From Paenibacillus etheri (GTDB lineage Bacteria; Bacillota; Bacilli; Paenibacillales; Paenibacillaceae): 64,000 bases of DNA. Location: contig NZ_LCZJ02000018.1 in the NCBI RefSeq assembly GCF_001012825.1, positions 124,001 to 188,000 of the forward strand, written 5' to 3'. Positions 33,322 through 42,049 of this stretch are shown piece by piece. Within the stretch, counting starts at the first letter, position 1. Every line of letters starts with the position of its first letter. The notes beneath the pieces were generated by a model, which searched no databases, had not been told where the DNA came from, and worked only from the letters and a program-made list of their open reading frames with translations. Made by a program: the position numbers and the translations under genes.

Positions 33322-33845
33322 TTGATTGGCCTCCTTTGTAATGGAATTATAACTGTAAAGGATTGAACTAAAAATGCCAATCCAATGACAGACGAATGAA
33401 TCCAAAAATTCAATGAAACCAGAATTATGGAAATGATCTTTAAACCCAAATACCATTCTTTGGGGATTTGCGCATTAGCATCAGGATTTGGAGCACATAG
33501 AATCATTACAAGCAAAGAAAAAAGATTAATCCAAATGAACTGGTTATGTATTAGATAAGTGATATGAGGGATCAGTGAACATATAAAGATAGATACAATA
33601 TTGCAGGCCCTTGCGGTTTTTAGATGCACACCACCAGAAGACATTCTTAGGAGTATGAAGCTAAATAAGGCTAAGAATGTTTCCTTTAGCTGTCCTGTGA
33701 GCCCGCCAATGCATAACGAGGTTATAATGATTAATAAAGTATTCAGAATAATGCTAAGGGCATAATGCATGATTTCAATGGGATGTGTTTGCTCTGGATT
33801 ACTTTTCTTAATGACCTCAACAATTTTAAGAGTTAAATGATTCAT
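33318..33845 (-). CDS. agrB: AgrB-type peptide-processing membrane protease
   Basis: The 175-aa protein has about five to six membrane helices and the AgrB catalytic pair: His74 and Cys81 in RMSSGGVHLKTARACN, the same 7-residue spacing as in S. aureus AgrB. AgrB cuts AgrD at the ring end, forming a thioester with the precursor, and helps export it. Its start overlaps the upstream membrane protein gene by 20 bases and its stop overlaps the agrD start, so the three are translationally coupled. Its catalytic residues are intact even though the partner AgrD lacks Cys. Confidence 0.92.
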   Translation of the reverse strand: MNHLTLKIVEVIKKSNPEQTHPIEIMHYALSIILNTLLIIITSLCIGGLTGQLKETFLALFSFILLRMSSGGVHLKTARACNIVSIFICSLIPHITYLIHNQFIWINLFSLLVMILCAPNPDANAQIPKEWYLGLKIISIILVSLNFWIHSSVIGLAFLVQSFTVIIPLQRRPIK

Positions 33846-34491
33846 AATTATTTCTATCCTTTTTGTAGGAGAAATAAAGATATCCCCATAATATTATTCC
33901 ATAGAAAAATGGGATCAAGAAAAAGAAAAAGGATTCAAGAAAGTAGCTGATTGAAGTAATGACAATTAGTGTAGGAAGATTAAGAGCGAATAGTATTTTT
34001 TCGCTAGTCGTTGGTTTAATTTTTACATCGGGTTTATCAGGTACAAAGTCAAATCCAATTCGTTTATGACCCACATACATACCAATGAGAATCGCGGTTA
34101 ATGCTGATAAGATCTGCATTGTAATAATGTTTATTGTAATCGGTTCCGAAGTATTTAGAGACATGTTGATTACAGAGTCTAATAGATACATAAGACTGGG
34201 TTGAATCACAAAGTATGTTTGATAGACCATCCCGGTTAATATAGAAGCGTAGAAGGGATGAATCCGGAATAACAGCCACATAAAACAAAGCATTAACGCA
34301 TATTGTGTGAGAATATCTAATTGAAATAACTCATAGTTGATTCTAATTGAATAAGAAAAAAAGCCCATAATAAAACTAGCAAACATCATCTCTTTATGAT
34401 AAATGTCAATTTTAAAGATTTTGAAAGCCAGAAAGAACATTGCATATGTCTCTAGTCCTGAAAATATTATAAACAGAATAAAATCTATCAT
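33826..34491 (-). CDS. AgrC-like multi-pass membrane protein without kinase domain
   Basis: The 221-aa protein has about six or seven hydrophobic helices and ends shortly after the last one (GIILWGYLYFSYKKDRNNYE) with a proper stop. This is where the dimerisation helix and kinase of an AgrC would begin. No frame downstream encodes the missing kinase; agrB follows at once. ATG 34491 is chosen because GGGAG stands 7 bases before it; a TTG at 34569 would add 26 residues. Position as first gene of an agr operon suggests a peptide receptor or LytTR sequestering protein. I do not recognise it by sequence motif, so this role is inferred from topology and context. Confidence 0.65.
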   Translation of the reverse strand: MIDFILFIIFSGLETYAMFFLAFKIFKIDIYHKEMMFASFIMGFFSYSIRINYELFQLDILTQYALMLCFMWLLFRIHPFYASILTGMVYQTYFVIQPSLMYLLDSVINMSLNTSEPITINIITMQILSALTAILIGMYVGHKRIGFDFVPDKPDVKIKPTTSEKILFALNLPTLIVITSISYFLESFFFFLIPFFYGIILWGYLYFSYKKDRNNYESFNS

Positions 34492-34628
34492 GCCGACACT
34501 CCCGATGTCTTCTAGTATAACTAACCCTATTATTGCAAGTATCGTATAAAATGAGCTAAAATACAACAACTACAGTATAATTTTTCTTCTATTTTTTCAA
34601 AAAAATTCAAAATGAAGGGGGTTTAGAC

Positions 34629-35147
34629 ATGGATCGACGTCCAGAAAGCAGTGAGTATCTTGAAGAATTATCAAAATATGTTGATTTAGTGCCAGCTGAA
34701 GGAGACATCATTACTATTTTTAAAGAGCAGACGGATGAGATTTGCACTTTTATTTCGAATCTTACGGAAGAACAAGGAGAGCATCGTTACGCTCCCGACA
34801 AATGGAGTATTAAGCAAATGGTTGGCCATCTAGCGGATACAGGAAGAATTATGTCTTATCGTTTGTTGCGCGTTGCAAGAGGAGATACGACTCCGCTGGC
34901 GGGCTTTGATGAAAAGGACTACGTACTTACCGCAAATTTTGAAGCGCACACTCTAGAAAAACTACTGGCTCATTACAAGCTTGTCCGAGAGTCAACGCAA
35001 GTCCTTTTGGATACTTTGCCGGAAGACGCATGGACTCGTAAGGGAACGGTTAACGATGGAACCATCTCGGCGAGAGCAGTGGCCTGCGTTATGATTGGGC
35101 ATGATCTTCATCATTTGAATATTCTTAAAGAAAGATATCTGGTTTAA
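34629..35147 (+). CDS. DinB-family metal-binding protein
   Basis: The 172-aa four-helix protein fits the DinB/YfiT superfamily: KWSIKQMVGHLADTGRIMSY with the first His, and near the C-terminus MIGHDLHHLNILKERY with the other His ligands of a divalent metal. Members include thiol-dependent transferases and many of unknown function. GAAGGGGG precedes the ATG. It is a single gene, divergent from the agr-like operon, closed by a terminator. Confidence 0.85.
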   Translation: MDRRPESSEYLEELSKYVDLVPAEGDIITIFKEQTDEICTFISNLTEEQGEHRYAPDKWSIKQMVGHLADTGRIMSYRLLRVARGDTTPLAGFDEKDYVLTANFEAHTLEKLLAHYKLVRESTQVLLDTLPEDAWTRKGTVNDGTISARAVACVMIGHDLHHLNILKERYLV

Positions 35148-35161
35148 TCGAGTTTTATTTT

Positions 35162-35206
35162 AAAAAAAGCATTCCTGAGGCCATCGCGGCTTCGGAATGC
35201 TTTTTT
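35162..35206 (+). terminator. Terminator of the DinB-family gene
   Basis: AAAAAAAGCATTCC pairs with GGAATGCTTTTTT around a loop. The T run follows on the plus strand. Confidence 0.85.
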
Positions 35207-35230
35207 AGCTAAAGGTATATATTTTGGGCC

Positions 35231-35280
35231 CCCCGCAAAGTACCTGAGTAAGCATCGAAGCAAAGCCTCACTTTGTGGGG
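35231..35280 (-). terminator. Hairpin after thymidine kinase gene
   Basis: CCCCGCAAAGT pairs with ACTTTGTGGGG (one wobble) across a 28-base loop, a few bases after the tdk stop on the minus strand. No T tract follows, so termination is uncertain. Confidence 0.45.
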
Positions 35281-35285
35281 ATATT

Positions 35286-35861
35286 TTACAATGGAGGATT
35301 CTTGTGACATTTACGGCACACTGGATAGTAGGCTTCATTGCCGCCAATTTGGATTTGCTTGCCGCTGTATACAGGCTTACCATTTTCTACTCTTAGAGCC
35401 ATCGTTGCTTTACGCTCGCAGAACCAGCAAATGGTCTTCATTTCCTCGATTTTATCAGCGTAAATCAGCATGTACTTGCTACCTTCAAATAGCTGGTTCT
35501 GAAAATCATTTTTAAGTCCAAACGCCATAACGGGAATCCCCAGTTCATCCACAATTCGTACAAGCTGTAGAATGCAGTCCTTGCTTAGAAATTGACATTC
35601 ATCAATGAGTACACAGTGGGGCTTAGGCTGGTTACTGCTGACGATATTATAAATATCGGTATTCTCTTCGACGGGTATGGCCTGTTTCCGCAGCCCAATA
35701 CGGGAGGAGATAAAGCCAACTTCGTCCCGATCGTCTATGGATGGAGTGAAAATGAGCACCGATTTCCCTTGCTCTTCATAATTATGCGCAACCTTGAGTA
35801 TCTCAATAGATTTACCGCTGTTCATTGCTCCGTATTTGAAAAACAATTGTGCCACTTCCAT
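35286..35861 (-). CDS. tdk: Thymidine kinase
   Basis: The 191-aa enzyme phosphorylates thymidine. It shows the P-loop GAMNSGKS, the DE pair in [11 protein letters not shown], and FGLKNDF. The zinc-ribbon cysteines CWFCERKA and CRKCH are near the C-terminus, followed by a nucleotide-binding lasso between them ([10 protein letters not shown]). Length and motif order are those of type II bacterial thymidine kinases. It is monocistronic. Confidence 0.92.
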   Translation of the reverse strand: MEVAQLFFKYGAMNSGKSIEILKVAHNYEEQGKSVLIFTPSIDDRDEVGFISSRIGLRKQAIPVEENTDIYNIVSSNQPKPHCVLIDECQFLSKDCILQLVRIVDELGIPVMAFGLKNDFQNQLFEGSKYMLIYADKIEEMKTICWFCERKATMALRVENGKPVYSGKQIQIGGNEAYYPVCRKCHKNPPL

Positions 35862-36014
35862 CTATCCTTTCGTATAAGCCAATAATCTAATGTTAAAAAT
35901 GCGACCTTAATTAGAGTATCATATTCGTGTCAGCTGTATCCAGTGAAAACATTGCGCTAGAATTGAATGTGGTATGATAAAGGGAATCAAGTGATTGGAA
36001 AGGAAGTAATAAGT

Positions 36015-36224
36015 GTGACTGAAAAAATAGACGAATACAAGGAACGGTTAGCCCTGATTCAGCAGAATGGAAATCTGTCTATCGAGGCTGAGACTTTGCT
36101 GGAAGAGATGATGGCAGATTTGGTGGAAATGAATCGAAGCAATAAAGCGCTGCGGCGGGCGATAATGAAAACTGGGCAGGCCTCCACGATGTCGACTCGT
36201 TTAAGGGATGCACTGTACGAATAG
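36015..36224 (+). CDS. Small protein upstream of the ABC exporter genes
   Basis: The 69-aa, strongly charged helical protein (TEKIDEYKERLALIQQ, later MNRSNKALRRAIM) is not recognised. GTG 36015 is preferred because AAAGGAAG lies 8 bases before it; an ATG at 35967 in the same frame overlaps the likely -10 element TATGAT at 35973-35978. It is 17 bases ahead of the exporter genes and surely in their operon. In B. subtilis the related bmrCD exporter genes are preceded by a leader peptide gene, bmrB, but this protein is longer and no attenuator hairpin follows, so that role is doubtful. Confidence 0.65.
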   Translation: MTEKIDEYKERLALIQQNGNLSIEAETLLEEMMADLVEMNRSNKALRRAIMKTGQASTMSTRLRDALYE

Positions 36225-36241
36225 AAAAAGAGGGTATGCCA

Positions 36242-37975
36242 ATGGGTTTGATTTTCTCTTTTCTCAAAAAATATAAGGTCGCTGCAATAGCTGCCCTAGT
36301 GATGATGTTTATTGAACTAGCAGTGGAATTGTCTCAGCCCTTGCTAATTTCCAAAATTATTGACCAAGGCATTAAAGAACAGAATGCCTCTGTAGTATGG
36401 CTATGGGGCGGTGTACTGGTCGGCAGCGCGGTAGTCGCGTTTATAGCCGGGGTACTAAGTTCCTTTTTTGCTGCTCATGCCAGTCAGAGTTTTGCGTTCG
36501 ATCTCAGAGATAAGTTATATGAGAAGGTACAGTCCTTTACATATGAAGTATTCAATCGATTTGCTACCTCGTCGCTCATCACGCGACTGACCGGCGATGT
36601 ATCGCAGCTGCAGGACACGATCTTTATGAGCCTTCGCTTTATGACACGGGTGCCACTGGTTGTGGTAGGCAGTGTGATTATGGCATTGGTCGTTCATGTG
36701 AAGCTGGGATTATTTCTCACTGTATCTCTTCCTTTGTTGCTTCTCTTCCTTTACTTTATCATGAGAAAGGCTTCTTTGTTATTTCGTAACGTACAAAATA
36801 GGCTAGACGGTGTGAATGGTGTAATTCAGGAGAATCTTACGGGAATTCGCTTAATTCGTGTGTTCGTGCGTATGGGGCATGAGATTGGACGTTTCACGGT
36901 ATTTAGCGGGAATTTGATGAAATCTACGATATCTGCGCTTCGTTTGACAGAGACAACGATGCCATTTGTTATGCTTATTGTGAATGCAGCAATTATGTTG
37001 ATTCTATGGTTTGGACGGATTGAGATTGCAAACGGGGATGCTACCTTAGGAGAAACCGTTGCGGTTATTAATTACTCTTTACGAACCATTGGAGCGTTAT
37101 CAGCTATATCTGGATTAGTAGTTACAATTTCTCGGGCACGCGCCTCCTCACAGCGTATTACAGAAGTGATGTCAGCAACTGAAGGATCTCTTAAAGGTGA
37201 GGTTGCTACAGGCGAGCCTATACAGGGACATGTTCAATTTGAAGGCATCAGCTTCAAGTATCCTGAGAGTGATATTTCGGTGCTAGAGGATATTACTTTT
37301 GAAGTTGCTGCTGGTGAGCGAGTAGCGATTATGGGAGCCACCGGATCAGGAAAGTCTTCACTTGTCGGTCTAATTCCACGTTTATATGAAGAGACAGACG
37401 GTATCATTCGCATAGATGGAGAAAAGAGTACAGATATCGATATTTCAAAGTTGCGGCGATCGATTGGTTACGTTCCACAAGAAGTACAGCTCTTCAGCGG
37501 ATCGATTCGCGATAATATCGCTTGGGGCAATGAACATGCTACCCAGGAACAAATCGAACACGCAGCGGCTGCTGCTCAAATTCACGGAACAGTGACGGAT
37601 CTGCCCAATGGTTATAACACGATGCTTGGTCAGCGAGGGGTAAATCTGTCTGGTGGGCAAAAGCAGCGGTTGACCATTGCTCGGGCGCTTGTGAGGAAAC
37701 CTGCTATTTTGATCCTCGATGACAGTACGAGTGCGCTTGATGCTGTGACAGAAGGACTTTTACTGGAGGCGCTAAAAGAGATTCAATGTACAACCTTCCT
37801 GATTACTCAGAAGATCAGTTCCACTGCATCTGCCGATTTGATTCTGCTGTTGGACGAAGGGCGTTTAATCGGTAAGGGAACACATGAGGAGCTTATGACA
37901 AGCTCTACGCTGTACCGCAAGATTTATGAATCACAGGTAGAGGAGGCGAAGCAGCATGTTCAAAGCAATTCTTGA
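36242..37975 (+). CDS. Heterodimeric ABC exporter, subunit with degenerate ATPase site (BmrC/YheI-like)
   Basis: The 577-aa half-transporter has six N-terminal membrane helices (to about 310) and one ABC domain. Walker A GATGSGKSS is at about 365-373 and the signature is LSGGQKQR. The catalytic glutamate after Walker B is replaced by Asp (LILDDSTSALD) and the switch His by Gln (FLITQKISS). Such loss in one subunit is typical of heterodimeric exporters like BmrCD and TM287/288, where only one ATP site hydrolyses. The partner gene overlaps its end by 20 bases. ATG 36242 has better ribosome-site spacing than the ATG at 36236. A multidrug or lipid-type substrate is likely but not identifiable. 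Confidence 0.9.
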   Translation: MGLIFSFLKKYKVAAIAALVMMFIELAVELSQPLLISKIIDQGIKEQNASVVWLWGGVLVGSAVVAFIAGVLSSFFAAHASQSFAFDLRDKLYEKVQSFTYEVFNRFATSSLITRLTGDVSQLQDTIFMSLRFMTRVPLVVVGSVIMALVVHVKLGLFLTVSLPLLLLFLYFIMRKASLLFRNVQNRLDGVNGVIQENLTGIRLIRVFVRMGHEIGRFTVFSGNLMKSTISALRLTETTMPFVMLIVNAAIMLILWFGRIEIANGDATLGETVAVINYSLRTIGALSAISGLVVTISRARASSQRITEVMSATEGSLKGEVATGEPIQGHVQFEGISFKYPESDISVLEDITFEVAAGERVAIMGATGSGKSSLVGLIPRLYEETDGIIRIDGEKSTDIDISKLRRSIGYVPQEVQLFSGSIRDNIAWGNEHATQEQIEHAAAAAQIHGTVTDLPNGYNTMLGQRGVNLSGGQKQRLTIARALVRKPAILILDDSTSALDAVTEGLLLEALKEIQCTTFLITQKISSTASADLILLLDEGRLIGKGTHEELMTSSTLYRKIYESQVEEAKQHVQSNS

Positions 37976-39815
37976 ACCCTTTCGTCACCCAAAACCCGTC
38001 ATTGAGCTTGGAGCAGGAAGAAGCCTTGGTTCAGCTGCTGGAGGGAAGCCAAAAGCAAAGGCGAAGGATTGGGGCGGAACGCTCATGCGGATTTGGAGCT
38101 ACCTTGCCGAGCGTAAAGCTAAGCTTTTTCTCGTTCTGTTAATGGTAGTCTTCAGCTCGGCTTTAGCGCTGCTCGGACCTTATATGATTGGTAAAGCCGT
38201 GGATGATTATCTGGAAGGCACTGGCGGACGATCGTGGACGATTTTTCTGGTTAGCCTAGCTAGTGTATACCTCTTCTATTCTTTAACTTCTTGGTTGCAA
38301 AATATATGGATGATCGAAATCGCTCAGGAGACTGTATTTCGGATGCGGACGGAGTTATTTTCCCATCTACATCGGTTGCCAATCTCATTTTTTAACCGCA
38401 GACAGCAGGGCGAAATTATGAGTCGTCTTACCAATGATATTGAGAACGTTAGCTCTACGCTGAATAGCTCAGCCATTCAGATCTTTTCCAGTGTTTTGAC
38501 GTTGCTCGGAACGGTGGGAGTAATGCTGTGGCTCAGTCCTCTTCTTACGCTTCTCACGTTCCTGGTTGTCCCTTTGATGTTATTTGGCATGCGCTGGATT
38601 ACTCGTCGTACGGGTCCGCTTTTTAAGGAACGTCAACGTAATGTGGGTGAGTTAAACGGTTATATAGAAGAGACGTTGTCTGGTCAACGGATTATCAAGG
38701 CTTTTTCACAAGAGGAACGGGTCATCACTGGTTTTCATGAACGCAACGAGCGAATTATGCTCTCTGGATATTGGGCACAGTCCATTTCTGGCTTCATTCC
38801 TAAGCTAATGAATGGACTTAATAATTTGAGCTTTGCTATTGTGGCTGGAGTTGGCGGTTTGCTAGCGATTCGGGGAGCGATTACGGTCGGTGTGATTATC
38901 GTATTTGTAGAATACACGCGTCAATTTACTCGCCCTCTTAATGACTTAGCGAATCAATGGAATACGCTACTGTCAGCGGTTGCGGGAGCCGAAAGAGTGT
39001 TTGAAGTGCTGGACGAAGAGACGGAAGCTAAAGATGAAGGTGCAGCTACTTCGCTAGTTAAAGTTGAGGGTGCAGTGAGGTTCGAAAATGTATCCTTTTC
39101 ATACGATGGAGGTTCTAACACGCTGCACAATATTAGCTTTGAAGCGAAGCCTGGCGAGATGATCGCTTTGGTGGGACCTACGGGTGCCGGCAAAACAACA
39201 CTAATAGGGCTGTTATCCCGTTTCTATGATCCTAATAAGGGTAAAATTACGCTGGATGGCATTGATGTCACTTCGATTCGGCGTGAAAGCCTGAGGAGTC
39301 ATATGGCGTTTGTATTACAGGATTCCTTCTTGTTCAAGGGCAGCATCCGGGAAAATATTCGTTACGGGAGGCTGGATGCTTCCGATGAAGAGGTTGAAGC
39401 GGCGGCCAAGCTGGCTAACGCTCATTCTTTTATTATCCGAATGCCGGAGGGTTATGATCGAATGCTCTCAGCAGATGGTAGCGGCATAAGCCAAGGTCAG
39501 AAGCAATTGCTATCCATTGCAAGAGCTATTCTTGCCAACCCTTCTATGCTTGTCCTTGATGAAGCCACTAGCAGTATCGATACCGTGACTGAAATCAAGA
39601 TTCAGGAGGGACTTCAGGCGTTGATGAAGGGACGGACTAGCTTCGTAATTGCCCATAGACTGGGTACCATTCGCGCAGCTGATCGAATTCTTGTTCTTCA
39701 AGGGGGCAGATTACTGCAGCAGGGCTCCCATGAGGAGTTGTTGAAGCAAGGTGGCTTGTACAGCGAGTTGGTGCAGGGCGGCCGTAAAGAAGCGCTTGAG
39801 AAAGCCGGGCTTTAA
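37956..39815 (+). CDS. Heterodimeric ABC exporter, second subunit (BmrD/YheH-like)
   Basis: The 619-aa half-transporter has a 50-residue N-terminal extension, six membrane helices, and an ABC domain with Walker A GPTGAGKTT, LVLDEATSSID (intact Glu) and FVIAHRL (intact His). Its signature motif is altered to ISQGQ, which lies over the partner's degenerate Walker site in the dimer. The intact Glu and His with the partner's LSGGQ form the active ATP site. It starts within the end of the first subunit gene, which points to coupled, equimolar synthesis. Confidence 0.92.
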   Translation: MFKAILEPFRHPKPVIELGAGRSLGSAAGGKPKAKAKDWGGTLMRIWSYLAERKAKLFLVLLMVVFSSALALLGPYMIGKAVDDYLEGTGGRSWTIFLVSLASVYLFYSLTSWLQNIWMIEIAQETVFRMRTELFSHLHRLPISFFNRRQQGEIMSRLTNDIENVSSTLNSSAIQIFSSVLTLLGTVGVMLWLSPLLTLLTFLVVPLMLFGMRWITRRTGPLFKERQRNVGELNGYIEETLSGQRIIKAFSQEERVITGFHERNERIMLSGYWAQSISGFIPKLMNGLNNLSFAIVAGVGGLLAIRGAITVGVIIVFVEYTRQFTRPLNDLANQWNTLLSAVAGAERVFEVLDEETEAKDEGAATSLVKVEGAVRFENVSFSYDGGSNTLHNISFEAKPGEMIALVGPTGAGKTTLIGLLSRFYDPNKGKITLDGIDVTSIRRESLRSHMAFVLQDSFLFKGSIRENIRYGRLDASDEEVEAAAKLANAHSFIIRMPEGYDRMLSADGSGISQGQKQLLSIARAILANPSMLVLDEATSSIDTVTEIKIQEGLQALMKGRTSFVIAHRLGTIRAADRILVLQGGRLLQQGSHEELLKQGGLYSELVQGGRKEALEKAGL

Positions 39816-39825
39816 GCTGTGCATA

Positions 39826-39888
39826 AAAAGGCGAGAGTTTTCAAGGAAGCACAAGTTGCCTCTGTGAAATCTCTCGCCTTTATTGTTT
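39826..39888 (+). terminator. Terminator of the ABC exporter operon
   Basis: AAAAGGCGAGAG pairs with CTCTCGCCTTT across a 33-base loop; T-rich sequence follows. The following 130 bases hold a further palindrome, ATTGTACAAAGTACAAT (39990-40006), of unknown role. Confidence 0.75.
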
Positions 39889-40023
39889 TTGTGTGAGTCT
39901 CTCATCATGTATTATGAAGTGAGTCGTCGAATGGTTTGATTGCATAGTGTGCAATAGATTTCGATTTAACCTTCTATGAGATGAATTCTATTGTACAAAG
40001 TACAATGAGGGGGATTTTGCTGC

Positions 40024-40329
40024 TTAGGAGATCGTTTCTTGCGCTGCTGCTTGTTTCGCTTTTTGTTTCTCCTTAAACCGAGGGCCAACATAATTACGTT
40101 TGCGATCTCTAGTTAGAATCCAGCCGCCAAGGAAAGTCATACCTGCAGCAAAGAGTAGAAACCCTCCACCGAAATGCAGCCAAGCGAAATCTGGAACAAC
40201 GGAGTCATCGCCATGCATAGAGATATAATCAAAAATGTCGTCCTTCATCATTAAGAAGCCCTTCATTGCTATTAAACCGGGAAACACAAGAATAAGGATG
40301 GCAATGAAGCGTGAAATTAACAGTTTCAT
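40024..40329 (-). CDS. DUF2627 membrane protein (YqzF-like)
   Basis: The 101-aa protein has two membrane helices (FIAILILVFPGLIAMKGF, and LHFGGGFLLFAAGMTFLGG) and the family tail ILTRDRKRNYVGPRFKEK. Function is unknown. In Bacillus the homologue yqzF lies beside the branched-chain 2-oxoacid dehydrogenase operon, as here, so the synteny is conserved. It is divergent from lpdV. Confidence 0.85.
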   Translation of the reverse strand: MKLLISRFIAILILVFPGLIAMKGFLMMKDDIFDYISMHGDDSVVPDFAWLHFGGGFLLFAAGMTFLGGWILTRDRKRNYVGPRFKEKQKAKQAAAQETIS

Positions 40330-40497
40330 AAGTGTCTCCTACCCCTCTTAGCCCATTAGATTCAACCATATGATAACGCTTTAGTAAGAAAAAGTCCATT
40401 TGGATATGACGTTTATAAGTTTTGTAATACTCTAAAAAGAGAGTACAATATACAATGTAAAATGAACTTACGTGTAATGAACTGGAGGATACATATC

Positions 40498-41919
40498 ATG
40501 ACAATTTCATGTGACGTGGCCATTCTTGGCGGAGGAACCGGGGGATATGTGGCAGCCATTCGCGCTGCACAGCTTGGAAAGTACGTCGTCGTCATCGAAA
40601 TGGACAAACTGGGAGGAACCTGCCTGCACCGTGGCTGCATTCCTAGCAAATCGTTGCTCCGAAGCGCAGAAGTATATGCTGAAATCAATGAGAGCGAAAG
40701 CTACGGCATTGAGACAAGTGGTGTACAGCTTGTATTCCCAAAAGTACAAAAGCGCAAGGAAGCGGTAGTTGAACAACTTCATCAGGGCGTACAATATTTG
40801 ATGCGCAAAAATAAAATACAAGTTCTAAAAGGCAAGGGGCGCGTAACGGGTCCCTCTATTTTTTCCCCGCGTAGCGGTGCTGTAGCTGTAGAACTAGAAG
40901 ACGGTGAAATGGAAACAGTAGTCTCTAACCATCTTATTATTGCTACAGGATCTCGTCCGCGTGTATTACCTGGTCTGGAACCAGACGGGAAAATTATTCT
41001 TAGCAGTGATGAAGCACTCACGCTCGACGAGTTACCCTCTTCTATTATTATTGTTGGAGGCGGAGTAATTGGGGTGGAATGGGCTTCTATGCTGGTTGAT
41101 TTCGGAGTGCAAGTTACAGTAGTTGAAGCTGCAGGTCAGTTACTGCCGCAAGAGGATGAAGAGGTAGCTAAAGAACTGCAACGCTTATTGAAAAAACGTG
41201 GTGTTAAAGTACTGACTGAAACTATAGTGGATGCTGCAACCTGTAAGATAACGGAGAATGGAATTTCGATTGATGCCCGTAAGGGAGAGCAAACCCAAAG
41301 TTTATCCGCAGAAAAGCTGCTTGTATCCGTAGGTAGAGTAGCGAATATTGAGAATATTGGTCTGGAAAATACAGATATTCGTTTTGATAAAGGAATTATC
41401 GCTGTAAATGCTAGTATGCAGACGGCTGAGCCACATATTTATGCGATTGGCGACTGTATCGGTGGGCTACAATTAGCTCATGCAGCCAGCCATGAAGGCA
41501 TTATGGCGGTTAATCATCTCTCCGGTGAGAAACTCCATCCTTATCACACACATCTTGTACCGCGTTGTGTCTATACACGTCCTGAAGTGGCGAGTGTGGG
41601 TCACACTGAGAAGGAAGCTAAAGCATTGGGACATGATGTAGTGACTGGTAAATTCCCTTTCTCGGCCATTGGTAAGGCGATTGTATACGGCCAGAAGGAC
41701 GGGTTTGTTAAAGTTGTAGCGGACCGAAGCAGCGGAGATATTCTCGGTGTGCAGATGATAGGCCCGCATGTTACGGATCTTATCGGGGAAGCTGCGTTGG
41801 CTCAACTGCTGGATGCAACACCTTGGGAGGTTGGCGAGGCTATTCATGCTCACCCTACACTTTCGGAGATCATTGGAGAAGCAATGTTAGCTGTAGATAG
41901 AAGATCTATCGGGATTTAG
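40498..41919 (+). CDS. lpdV: Dihydrolipoyl dehydrogenase, E3 of branched-chain complex
   Basis: The 473-aa flavoprotein reoxidises the lipoyl group of E2 with NAD. The FAD-binding GGGTGGYVAAIRAAQLGK, redox disulfide GGTCLHRGCIPSKSLL, NAD-binding IIVGGGVIGVEWASML and C-terminal HAHPTLSE (active-site His) are all present. GGAGG precedes the ATG at 40498; an upstream in-frame ATG is ignored. It heads the bkd operon. The usual Bacillus upstream genes (ptb, bcd, buk, bkdR) are absent. Confidence 0.93.
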   Translation: MTISCDVAILGGGTGGYVAAIRAAQLGKYVVVIEMDKLGGTCLHRGCIPSKSLLRSAEVYAEINESESYGIETSGVQLVFPKVQKRKEAVVEQLHQGVQYLMRKNKIQVLKGKGRVTGPSIFSPRSGAVAVELEDGEMETVVSNHLIIATGSRPRVLPGLEPDGKIILSSDEALTLDELPSSIIIVGGGVIGVEWASMLVDFGVQVTVVEAAGQLLPQEDEEVAKELQRLLKKRGVKVLTETIVDAATCKITENGISIDARKGEQTQSLSAEKLLVSVGRVANIENIGLENTDIRFDKGIIAVNASMQTAEPHIYAIGDCIGGLQLAHAASHEGIMAVNHLSGEKLHPYHTHLVPRCVYTRPEVASVGHTEKEAKALGHDVVTGKFPFSAIGKAIVYGQKDGFVKVVADRSSGDILGVQMIGPHVTDLIGEAALAQLLDATPWEVGEAIHAHPTLSEIIGEAMLAVDRRSIGI

Positions 41920-41962
41920 CTTTTCTTTTTGGGTGGAAAGGGATTATAATAAACGCAAGCCA

Positions 41963-42019
41963 AGTCTTAGTACCAGGTTTTAAGATCAGGATACAATTGG
42001 TCTTAAATCCTGTAAGACT
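41963..42019 (+). promoter_or_regulatory. Long interrupted hairpin between lpdV and bkdAA
   Basis: AGTCTTA pairs with TAAGACT as an outer stem, and CAGGTTTTAAGATC pairs with GGTCTTAAATCCTG as an inner stem. It lies 30 bases before the bkdAA ATG and has no T run. It may be an RNA processing or stabilising structure, or an attenuator. Confidence 0.5.
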
Positions 42020-42049
42020 CAGGCTTTATGAATAAGGAGGTATCTCTTT

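Noticed and set aside
39990-40006. ATTGTACAAAGTACAAT palindrome considered as an operator of the bkd locus
   Set aside because: It lies downstream of the DUF2627 stop on its strand, not in a promoter; it is noted only as a palindrome.
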